Origin: Rhodospirillaceae bacterium
GTDB lineage: Bacteria; Pseudomonadota; Alphaproteobacteria; Rhodospirillales; Magnetospirillaceae
DNA length: 6,305 nucleotides
Assembly (NCBI GenBank): GCA_030151865.1
Contig: JASLCK010000207.1
Span: forward strand, 1-6,305
Reading direction: 5' to 3'
This document shows positions 1-5,167 of the stretch, piece after piece; position 1 is the first letter of the stretch; every line of letters begins with the position of its first letter. A model generated the notes under the pieces. The model made no database searches and was not told the origin of the DNA. It saw only the letters and a list, made by a program, of their open reading frames with translations. The position numbers and the translations under genes were made by a program.

Positions 1-89
1 CCGGTCTGATTAACCTGCTGGGGATTGAATCCCCCGGCCTCACTTCCTCGCTGGCGCTTGCCCAGCATGTTGCGGCGTTACTCTCATGA
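1..89 (+). CDS. C-terminal end of an FAD-dependent oxidoreductase, L-2-hydroxyglutarate oxidase (LhgO) type; partial
   Basis: This is the 3' end of a gene that enters from the left. The frame starting at base 3 is open and ends with TGA at 87-89. It encodes 28 residues containing NLLGIESPGLTSSLALAQHV. That string matches the C-terminal signature of the DAO-fold FAD oxidoreductases related to L-2-hydroxyglutarate oxidase (COG0579), where an I-E-S-P-G-L-T-x-S-L-A motif sits near the flavin just before the last helix. Such enzymes oxidise 2-hydroxy acids with FAD and usually pass electrons to the respiratory chain. The exact substrate cannot be read from this fragment. The stop overlaps the start of the next gene as ATGA (86-89), so the two are probably co-transcribed and translationally coupled. 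Family assignment is fairly secure from the motif; substrate assignment is weak. Confidence 0.72.
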   Translation, partial: GLINLLGIESPGLTSSLALAQHVAALLS

Positions 90-1294
90 TCAATCGACGG
101 ACCTTTACCTTTGGCTTGGGCTCGGTCTTGCTGGGTGCCGCCGCCCATGCCGAAGCGCCGCCCGCCCTGACAGCCCCCAGCGACGCCAAGGCCGCACCCG
201 ATACCGGAGCCGCGCCGCCGGTGGGCAACCAGCCCCTGCCCCGCGAATTCGCCATCGACCCCAAGGTTTTGGAAAAAGCGGAAAAAGCCAAACAGAAGAA
301 AAAGCCCAACCTGTCGGACGTTGACGTCACGCAGATTCCAAACCACCGCCAGATGATGCGCGACATTATCGCCGAGTTGGCCACCTACGCTAAAAAGACC
401 AAGCCCAACTTCGTCGTGCTGGTGCGCAACGCCCCGGAACTGCTGATCCGCGAACGCCGGGAATGGGTGTGGGAAAGCCTGCGCAGCCCGGAAGCCGCCG
501 ATGCCGGAAAGTTGCTGCCGGAAGGGGCGCTGGTGCGGGCTTTTATGCGGACCATCGACGGGTTGGTGATTGATGGCGCTTATGTTGGGCTGGAAAGCTA
601 TGGCAAGCCCACCGACCCGGATTTGTCGGCCCCGTTGCTGGCCGCCGCCGCCGCCTTCAAACGCGAAGGCCGCCCGGTGCTGGCGCTGGATTACGCCAAC
701 GCCAAAGACCAGATTGCCGACATTCGCGACAAAACCAAAAAGGCGGGCTTCCTCAGCTATGTGGCCAGCGGCGGCAGCAAAATTCTGGAACACATGCCCA
801 AGGGGGCTCCGGTCCAGGAAAATACCGACGCCATCACCAACCTGAACAAAGCCCGCAACTGGGTCGACCTGCAACATCCCGGCACGTACACCACCCATGC
901 CGATTGGATCAACGCGGTGCGCGACAACAATTACGACGTGATCGCCACCGATGTTTTCTGGCGCAACAATGATGCCATGACGATCCAGGAAGCCAAGACC
1001 CTGCAACAAAAGACTGCGGGCACGCGCCGTCTGGTGCTGGCCGACATGTCCATCGGTAAGGCGTTCGACACCCGCTTTTACTGGAAGAGCAACTGGGATT
1101 TGGGCAATCCCGGTTTTCTGGTAGAGCGTGACGAGCAAGACCCATCGGCCATGCTGGTGGAATATTGGAACGACGACTGGAAAAAGATTTTAGGCCAGTA
1201 CATCCAGGGCATCATGGCCTATGGCCTGGACGGCGTGATCCTGAGCGATGTCGATACCTATGGCTATTTCGAGGAACAGATGCCCCTGGAATGA
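86..1294 (+). CDS. Tat-exported TM1410/GH114-superfamily TIM-barrel protein (putative glycoside hydrolase-like), apparently circularly permuted
   Basis: A 402-residue protein. The N-terminus MINRRTFTFG, followed by a short hydrophobic stretch and AHA, looks like a twin-arginine signal peptide cleaved after residue 22. A Pro/Ala linker and a Lys-rich stretch (about 60-73) precede the folded part. Two blocks resemble the TM1410/MJ1477 family (COG2342, GH114-like; some members cut alpha-1,4-polygalactosamine). Residues 88-240 hold RNAPELL, a 'TIDGL' segment, 'VLALDYAN' and 'GFLSYVASG'. Residues 256-397 hold 'WVDLQHPG', 'YDVIATD', 'SIGKAFDTRFYW', 'VEYWNDDWKKIL' and 'LDGVILSDVDTYGYF'. In the family as I know it, the second block comes first. 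The usual SIGEAEDYR has Lys at 325 instead of Glu, and the usual LDIVD is LSDVD, so catalysis is uncertain. No Shine-Dalgarno sequence is seen; the ATGA overlap with the upstream oxidoreductase suggests coupled translation. Superfamily membership is likely; substrate unknown. Confidence 0.75.
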   Translation: MINRRTFTFGLGSVLLGAAAHAEAPPALTAPSDAKAAPDTGAAPPVGNQPLPREFAIDPKVLEKAEKAKQKKKPNLSDVDVTQIPNHRQMMRDIIAELATYAKKTKPNFVVLVRNAPELLIRERREWVWESLRSPEAADAGKLLPEGALVRAFMRTIDGLVIDGAYVGLESYGKPTDPDLSAPLLAAAAAFKREGRPVLALDYANAKDQIADIRDKTKKAGFLSYVASGGSKILEHMPKGAPVQENTDAITNLNKARNWVDLQHPGTYTTHADWINAVRDNNYDVIATDVFWRNNDAMTIQEAKTLQQKTAGTRRLVLADMSIGKAFDTRFYWKSNWDLGNPGFLVERDEQDPSAMLVEYWNDDWKKILGQYIQGIMAYGLDGVILSDVDTYGYFEEQMPLE

Positions 1295-1303
1295 TCCAGG
1301 GGC
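1282..1303. terminator. 9-bp hairpin with the stop codon in its loop, at a convergent gene junction
   Basis: GCCCCTGGA (1282-1290) and TCCAGGGGC (1295-1303) are perfect reverse complements around the tetraloop ATGA, whose TGA is the stop codon of the TM1410-like gene. Only 21 bases separate that stop from the end of cobC on the other strand. There is no T-run after the stem on either strand, so it is not a canonical intrinsic terminator. It may act as an mRNA 3'-end stabiliser or a Rho-assisted stop for one or both convergent transcripts. Confidence 0.5.
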
Positions 1304-1315
1304 CCGGCCACTCCT

Positions 1316-2356
1316 CTAGTCTACCCAATCCGACAGGGCATCGCGCAGACGCCGCCGCCCGTCATCGCCATCGGGCAAACCGATGCGCAGCCAGCGGGGC
1401 GATGCGACGAAAGGCCGTACCAGAACGCCGCGCTGGCCTAAATGTTCGTACAAGGCCCAAGCCCGTGAGGCATTGATCAGTCTAAACAGGCTGGTGCCGC
1501 CGATGACCTGAATCTTCGCCAAGGCCAGGATATTGTCCAAAAGCGCGGCTTCCGCCGTCAGCCGCTGACGGTTCATATCCTGCCAGGCACGATCGGCCAA
1601 AGCCGCCTTGCCGATGGCGATGGCCGGGCCGGAAATGCTCCAGGGACCAATCTGCTGGCGCAACAGGCGGGCCAGCGACAGGTCCGCCACCACGAAGCCC
1701 AGCCGCACTCCGGCCAGACCGTAAAATTTGCCAAAGCTTTTCAGGACCACCAGCCCCGGCCTAACCTTGTCGGCCAGGGACAGTTCGGGCGCAACCTCGC
1801 CAAAGGCTTCGTCCACCACCAACAGACCACCACGGCGCGCCAATTGCTGCGACAATTCGATCAACCGCAAGGGATCATGGCGACGGCCATCGGGATTGTT
1901 GGGATTGACCACGACCACCACTTCGGCATCACCGATGCGTTCCAGGGTTTCGCAGACAATCACCTGGTGTCCGGCATTGGTCCAACTGGCGGCATGCTCG
2001 CCATAGGTCGGACCGACAACGGCGACCTGGGAATAACCGCGCAGACGCGGCAACAATTGGATGCCAGCCTGACTGCCCGCCACCGCCACCAATTGATCGG
2101 GGTCTTCAACGCCATAGGCGCGGGCCGCGATCTGGCGCAGTTCCACTTCCTCCCCCTGGCCAGGCAGACGTCGCCAGACATCGCCCGCCATTTCGGGCAC
2201 GGGATAAGAATAGGGATTGATGCCTGTGGACAGGTCGAGCCATCCCTGTTCGGGACGGCCAAAACGCCGTTCGGCGGCGGCTAAATCGCCGCCATGCGCC
2301 GGCAGGGCAAAGGGATCGGAAGGATTGGTGGTACGCATGGTGGCTAGGGCTATCAT
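1316..2356 (-). CDS. cobC: Threonine-phosphate decarboxylase-like PLP enzyme of cobalamin synthesis (CobC)
   Basis: A 346-residue cytosolic fold-type I PLP enzyme of the CobC/CobD family. It is expected to decarboxylate L-threonine-3-phosphate to (R)-1-amino-2-propanol phosphate, the linker between corrin ring and lower ligand in vitamin B12. Visible marks are the family N-terminus (HGGDL at 21-25, then DLSTGINPYSYP at 41-52), NPNNPDG (151-157), VVDEAF (180-185, the Asp that pairs with the pyridine nitrogen), SFGK (Lys210, the PLP Schiff base) followed by GVRLG with the phosphate-binding Arg218, and RWLRIGLP near the end, where Arg324 would hold the carboxylate. Length is normal for the family. 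Two starts are possible, ATG at 2356 or ATG at 2338; neither has a well-placed Shine-Dalgarno sequence. It lies 53 bases downstream of oxyR on the same strand, and no other cobalamin gene is in view. Family call is firm; in vivo role is from family knowledge. Confidence 0.92.
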   Translation of the reverse strand: MIALATMRTTNPSDPFALPAHGGDLAAAERRFGRPEQGWLDLSTGINPYSYPVPEMAGDVWRRLPGQGEEVELRQIAARAYGVEDPDQLVAVAGSQAGIQLLPRLRGYSQVAVVGPTYGEHAASWTNAGHQVIVCETLERIGDAEVVVVVNPNNPDGRRHDPLRLIELSQQLARRGGLLVVDEAFGEVAPELSLADKVRPGLVVLKSFGKFYGLAGVRLGFVVADLSLARLLRQQIGPWSISGPAIAIGKAALADRAWQDMNRQRLTAEAALLDNILALAKIQVIGGTSLFRLINASRAWALYEHLGQRGVLVRPFVASPRWLRIGLPDGDDGRRRLRDALSDWVD

Positions 2357-2409
2357 CCCGTCAGAACACTGGCAAGAGGGCGACCGGAAAGGCCGCCTTG
2401 CAAAGACGT

Positions 2410-3318
2410 CTATAGTTTAGACGGGATCAGGCGGGTGATGAAATCAGCCAAACGGTGGAATTCCTTCCCTCTGGGGGATGATTTTCGCCAGACCAGGGCA
2501 ATCACGCGCGGCTGGGTCGCCCCAGCCAGGGGACGAACCACCAGACCAGTCCCTTCGGCTTCGCCCGCATCGACGGCCAGCTTGGGCAGCAAGGTAATGC
2601 CCAACCCCGACGCAGCCATCTGCACCACCGTATGCAGGCTGGTACCGCGCACCCCTTCACCGGTGCGGGCGGGCGGAAGGCTACAGGCTGCCAAGGCATG
2701 TTCCCGCAGGCAGTGGCCTTCTTCCAGCAGTAAAAGATCGGCGGTGGCCAGTTCGCTGGGCGGAACCTCGGCATAACGGGCCAGGGGATGATTGGCCGGA
2801 CAAGCCAGCAGGAACGGGTCAGAGAACAATTCCGCCACCTCGATACCGTCGGCATCATAGGGCAAAGCCAAAACGGCAGCATCCAACTGGCCGGAATCCA
2901 ACTGTTCCAGACAGCGGGCGGTCAAATCTTCCCGCAGATAAAGCTTCAGATTGGGAAAGCTGACGCGCAACGGCGGCAACAGCTTGGGCAGCAGATAAGG
3001 CGCGATGGTGGGGATGATCCCCAGACGCAGCGGCCCCGACAGCGGTTCCGACGCGGCGCGCACCAGATCCACCAGATCTTCGGCCCCGCGCAGCAACTCC
3101 TCGCCCCGCTTGGCGACCTGTTCCCCCAAGGGCGTCAGCATAACCCGGCGCTTGGTGCGTTCCACCAACACCGCGCCCAGCAGGTTTTCCAACTCCTGCA
3201 AGCCCGCCGACAAGGTGGATTGGGTCACCAGGCACGCTTCGGCGGCATGCCCGAAATGGCGATATTCCGCCAGAGCGCACAAATACCGCAACTGGCGCAG
3301 GGTGGGTAACGGCTTCAT
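2410..3318 (-). CDS. oxyR: Hydrogen-peroxide-responsive LysR-type regulator OxyR
   Basis: A LysR-type activator of 302 residues. An N-terminal winged helix-turn-helix contains FGHAAEACLVTQSTLSAGLQ, followed by a linker helix and an effector domain beginning at SGPLRLGIIPTIAPYLLP. The motif EEGHCLREHALAAC carries two Cys nine residues apart (203 and 212 from the ATG chosen here). This equals the Cys199/Cys208 redox pair of E. coli OxyR, including the preceding His. The C-terminal 'GSGITLLP'-type segment is also present as GLGITLLPKLAVD. On this basis it should form an intramolecular disulfide with peroxide and then activate antioxidant genes. I place the start at ATG 3318 because AGGGA (3323-3327) lies four bases upstream. 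A TTG at 3330 in the same frame would add four residues but would put this ribosome site inside the gene. cobC follows 53 bases later; the unknown exported gene diverges upstream. Identity is very likely; targets are not visible. Confidence 0.93.
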   Translation of the reverse strand: MKPLPTLRQLRYLCALAEYRHFGHAAEACLVTQSTLSAGLQELENLLGAVLVERTKRRVMLTPLGEQVAKRGEELLRGAEDLVDLVRAASEPLSGPLRLGIIPTIAPYLLPKLLPPLRVSFPNLKLYLREDLTARCLEQLDSGQLDAAVLALPYDADGIEVAELFSDPFLLACPANHPLARYAEVPPSELATADLLLLEEGHCLREHALAACSLPPARTGEGVRGTSLHTVVQMAASGLGITLLPKLAVDAGEAEGTGLVVRPLAGATQPRVIALVWRKSSPRGKEFHRLADFITRLIPSKL

Positions 3319-3322
3319 CGAT

Positions 3323-3327
3323 TCCCT
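3323..3327 (-). promoter_or_regulatory. Ribosome binding site that fixes the oxyR start
   Basis: On the minus strand AGGGA precedes ATG (3316-3318) with a spacing of four bases. It is the only good Shine-Dalgarno match near the gene start and favours the ATG over the in-frame TTG twelve bases upstream. Confidence 0.65.
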
Positions 3328-3342
3328 CAATATTTTTTCTAG

Positions 3343-3370
3343 AAGATAAACGATGGCGTCGATATTTCAA
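3343..3370 (-). promoter_or_regulatory. Putative sigma-70-type promoter of oxyR
   Basis: Read on the minus strand: TTGAAA (3365-3370, five of six to TTGACA), a 16-base spacer, then TATCTT (3343-3348, four of six to TATAAT). Transcription would start near 3336, giving an untranslated leader of about 18 bases that includes the AGGGA site. A perfect inverted repeat (3371-3388) abuts the -35 box, a natural place for autoregulation. The match is by eye only. Confidence 0.45.
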
Positions 3371-3388
3371 GCAAGCCTGCCAGCTTGC
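3371..3388. repeat. Inverted repeat GCAAGC-N6-GCTTGC next to the oxyR -35 box; possible operator
   Basis: GCAAGC (3371-3376) and GCTTGC (3383-3388) are perfect reverse complements with the spacer CTGCCA. The element directly adjoins the proposed oxyR -35 hexamer in the divergent region, so an operator role is plausible. It does not match the ATAG/CTAT-type OxyR consensus, so which protein binds, if any, is unknown. Confidence 0.4.
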
Positions 3389-3396
3389 CTCCGAGA

Positions 3397-3432
3397 TTGC
3401 GCATTGGGGCCCGCGCAACCTGCGCATTGGGG
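3397..3432. repeat. Twelve-base direct repeat with 23-base period plus an overlapping dyad, in the divergent control region
   Basis: TGCGCATTGGGG occurs perfectly at 3398-3409 and again at 3421-3432, start to start 23 bases, close to two helical turns. Each copy contains the palindrome TGCGCA. The first copy also takes part in a dyad, TTGCGC (3397-3402) and GCGCAA (3413-3418) with a ten-base spacer. This is the middle of the 193-base non-coding stretch between oxyR and the unknown exported gene. Tandem same-face sites suggest a cooperatively binding regulator; the protein is not known. Confidence 0.45.
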
Positions 3433-3448
3433 ATTGCGTGGGCTGCAT

Positions 3449-3477
3449 TTGACTTCCCCGCAAGACAGGCGCAAACA
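3449..3477 (+). promoter_or_regulatory. Weak promoter candidate for the 173-residue exported protein
   Basis: TTGACT (3449-3454) is a five-of-six -35 match. With a 17-base spacer the -10 position reads CAAACA (3472-3477), which is poor. If the -35 is real, transcription would need an activator or an alternative sigma factor; the repeats just upstream (3397-3432) could supply the activator site. Confidence 0.22.
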
Positions 3478-3511
3478 CCTGCCCCATCACCACACCCAAC
3501 GGGGTTGTTCG

Positions 3512-4033
3512 ATGAAGCTTTTCCGTACTGTTGCGGCCGTTTCCGGCCTTTTGGCCTGCACCGCCGCTGCCCATGCCAGCGATGTCTCGGACGTGGCGCG
3601 TGAAATGAAGCTGCCGGTTCCGGTGGTCGATATGGTGTTTCGCACCGTCGACGGGTTCTATGCCTCGGCCGATGCGCCCGCCAATCGATTGAGCAGCGGC
3701 ACCATGAAGGAACTCACCTTGAAGGCGGTGAAAAGCCGTCTTAGCAATATGGAAGACAGCCAACCCGGCAAGAGCAACGAAAGCAGCGCCGAGGAACGCA
3801 ACGCCGTCTATAAGGCCCAGGTCAAGACCACCCGCCACGAAACCAGCGAAAGCGGCGAATGCGTGGACAACACCGTGACCCTGATCGCATCGGAAGCCCA
3901 GCCCGTGGTGCGCGATGGTCAGTTCGGCTTTGACAGCGCACGCCCCAAAGTCAGCAGCGCGGCCTGGAAAATGACGTTCTGCCGCAGCCCGATCAACGGC
4001 GGCACCGATTATTCCGACTGGCAAGTGAAGTAA
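3512..4033 (+). CDS. Small exported protein of unknown function
   Basis: A 173-residue protein that I do not recognise. The start MKLFRTVAAVSGLLACTAAAHA is a clear secretion signal, giving a mature protein from Ser23 if cut after AHA. The sequence GLLAC at 12-16 also fits a loose lipobox, so a lipoprotein anchored at Cys16 cannot be excluded. The mature part is hydrophilic, with a Ser/Glu/Lys-rich stretch (about 83-115) and just two cysteines, 117 and 157, which could form one periplasmic disulfide. The C-terminus 'WKMTFCRSP...DYSDWQVK' looks like the last strands of a small beta domain. I chose ATG 3512 because it gives the signal peptide and has GGGG seven bases upstream. The longer frame back to 3353 would place a signal peptide in the middle of a non-conserved-looking tail and cross the control region. 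It diverges from oxyR and ends at a strong terminator. No function is proposed. Confidence 0.82.
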   Translation: MKLFRTVAAVSGLLACTAAAHASDVSDVAREMKLPVPVVDMVFRTVDGFYASADAPANRLSSGTMKELTLKAVKSRLSNMEDSQPGKSNESSAEERNAVYKAQVKTTRHETSESGECVDNTVTLIASEAQPVVRDGQFGFDSARPKVSSAAWKMTFCRSPINGGTDYSDWQVK

Positions 4034-4042
4034 GGCAGCCCG

Positions 4043-4081
4043 AAAACAGGCGGCCGGACGCAAGCCCCGACCGCCTGTTTT
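4043..4081. terminator. Bidirectional rho-independent terminator between convergent genes
   Basis: AAAACAGGCGG (4043-4053) and CCGCCTGTTTT (4071-4081) are perfect reverse complements, 11 bp, around a 17-base loop. The A-run on one side and T-run on the other make it read as a terminator in both directions. It starts ten bases after the stop of the exported protein. On the other strand its arm overlaps the TAA stop (4080-4082) of the response regulator, so both convergent genes can share it. Confidence 0.8.
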
Positions 4082-5027
4082 ATCCAGCCCGCGCGGTGTG
4101 CTTGTTGACCGCCGCAGAAATCTGCTTGGCCACCTGGGAGGTGTTCTTTTCGCTGGAGAAAGCCTTGGTGATCGAGTCCGAGAGCTTTTGCAGCAAATCG
4201 ATATCCCGTTGATCGGGGATTTGCTCATTCCCGGCCAATTGCTCGGCCCGCGCCACCAAAGACTGGGCCAATTCGCCGACATGGCCAAAATTGGCGCCAT
4301 TTAGCCGCCGGGTCAGGTCCTCCCCAACAAACAGCAGGCGCTCCATGTCCGACTGGCATTGATCGCGGGTCCCTTCCCCATTGAAGAATTGGGTAACCCG
4401 TTGCACCAGGAAATTCACCTGGACAGCATAACGGCGCATCTTTTCTTCATTGAGGCGCTTGGCGGCGACATCGATCATCCGTTGCAGAACCGCCGTATCC
4501 TCGTATCCCAAAGCCTTGCTGCGCAGGGGATTGGGGACTTCGATCAGTTCGGTCTTCTGTCCTTCGCCGGGACGCGGTGCCTTACGACGGTCGGGACCGA
4601 TATAATCATGGGTCACGACAAACGGTTTGCGCGATTTCGCCAAAAAAGTCAGGCGGTCCAACAACAGTTCGATGGACAGCGGCTTGACCAACAAATCATC
4701 GACGCCGGAATCGATCACCCGCTTGACCTGCCCCACCGTCGGCTCGTTGGAGGTGGCCAGTGTCAAGACAAAGGGGTTTACGCCCAAAGTATGGTGACGC
4801 ATGCGGTGAATGGTGTCGCAGAAATCACCGCCGGGCAATTCCACATCGCACAACATCACATCGACAGACGAATCCGTCAGGCATTCTTGAAGTTTATCGA
4901 CAGAATGGCAATCCGTTATACCACGGAAACCATTAGCAAATAGGGCAGCCTTTAGACTTTGCCTAAGGTGAGGATTAGGTTCACCTAATAAAAGGTGAAT
5001 ATTTTCATAACGATATTCGTCAGCCAT
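4080..5027 (-). CDS. Single-receiver response regulator with an uncharacterised helical C-terminal domain
   Basis: A 315-residue cytosolic protein. Residues 9-131 form a CheY-like receiver. Asp61 in 'VMLCDVELPGGDF' is the phospho-acceptor, Thr89/Thr92 lie in the switch strand, and Lys115 is in 'LLVKPLS'. The usual acidic pair is Glu16-Pro17 (LLLGEPNP), so metal binding is atypical. Then comes 'HDYIGPDRRKAPR' (140-152), a linker motif I know from alphaproteobacterial response regulators. Residues 175-310 are predicted mostly helical by eye, with no recognisable DNA-binding, GGDEF, EAL or HD signature, so the output is probably a protein-protein contact or phosphorelay role. The gene follows the hybrid kinase-like gene on the same strand after 140 bases, suggesting a signalling pair. 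ATG 5027 has only AGGA eleven bases upstream and GAG nearer. The first 30-40 codons are unusually A/T-rich compared with the rest. Receiver call is firm; output unknown. Confidence 0.88.
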   Translation of the reverse strand: MADEYRYENIHLLLGEPNPHLRQSLKAALFANGFRGITDCHSVDKLQECLTDSSVDVMLCDVELPGGDFCDTIHRMRHHTLGVNPFVLTLATSNEPTVGQVKRVIDSGVDDLLVKPLSIELLLDRLTFLAKSRKPFVVTHDYIGPDRRKAPRPGEGQKTELIEVPNPLRSKALGYEDTAVLQRMIDVAAKRLNEEKMRRYAVQVNFLVQRVTQFFNGEGTRDQCQSDMERLLFVGEDLTRRLNGANFGHVGELAQSLVARAEQLAGNEQIPDQRDIDLLQKLSDSITKAFSSEKNTSQVAKQISAAVNKHTARAG

Positions 5028-5060
5028 ATCTCAGGCCATCCTATCGGCGAGGAGCTGCCC

Positions 5061-5080
5061 TCTCATCCAAATGGATGAGA
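5061..5080. repeat. Twenty-base palindrome upstream of the response regulator; possible operator or 5' UTR hairpin
   Basis: TCTCATCCAAATGGATGAGA is a near-perfect palindrome: nine-base arms (5061-5069, 5072-5080) around AA. It lies 34-53 bases upstream of the response regulator start, immediately after an A/T-rich segment. No T-run follows on either strand, so it is not a standard terminator. It could be a dimer operator or, if transcription starts just upstream, a stem at the 5' end of the message. Confidence 0.5.
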
Positions 5081-5167
5081 TGTAACTTTATTAAAGAAAA
5101 TTTATCACAACAGCCAGCGAAAACTGACCGATCTGAAAGGATAGGCAGAGAAAAATTTGACCCAGTT
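5081..5167 (-). promoter_or_regulatory. A/T-rich spacer between kinase-like gene and response regulator; likely promoter region
   Basis: No gene is seen here. By hand count 5081-5170 is about one third G+C, far below the surrounding genes. On the minus strand TAATAA (5088-5093) could be a -10 box, placing transcription start at about the edge of the 20-base palindrome. No convincing -35 is found at 16-18 bases. Just after the kinase-like stop a T-run (minus strand, about 5152-5156) follows only a weak 5-bp stem, so clear termination between the two genes is not visible. Confidence 0.3.

Noticed and set aside
1844..2284. Open frame of 146 codons on the plus strand inside cobC
   Set aside because: It lies opposite conserved CobC motifs and has no family resemblance of its own.
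2389..2399. AAGG-CCG-CCTT mini-hairpin between oxyR and cobC as a terminator
   Set aside because: A four-base stem with a three-base loop and no T-run is too weak to count.
3319..3330. TTG at 3330 as the oxyR start
   Set aside because: The AGGGA ribosome site would then be within the coding region; ATG 3318 is correctly spaced from it.
3353..3511. A longer N-terminus for the exported protein starting at 3353
   Set aside because: It would bury a clear signal peptide in the interior, and it runs through the repeat-rich control region. ATG 3512 explains the protein better.
2855..4300. A 481-codon open frame on the minus strand running through the exported gene, the control region and part of oxyR
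   Set aside because: It overlaps two well-supported genes in other frames, has no recognisable domain, and its composition is that of shadow reading in G+C-rich DNA.
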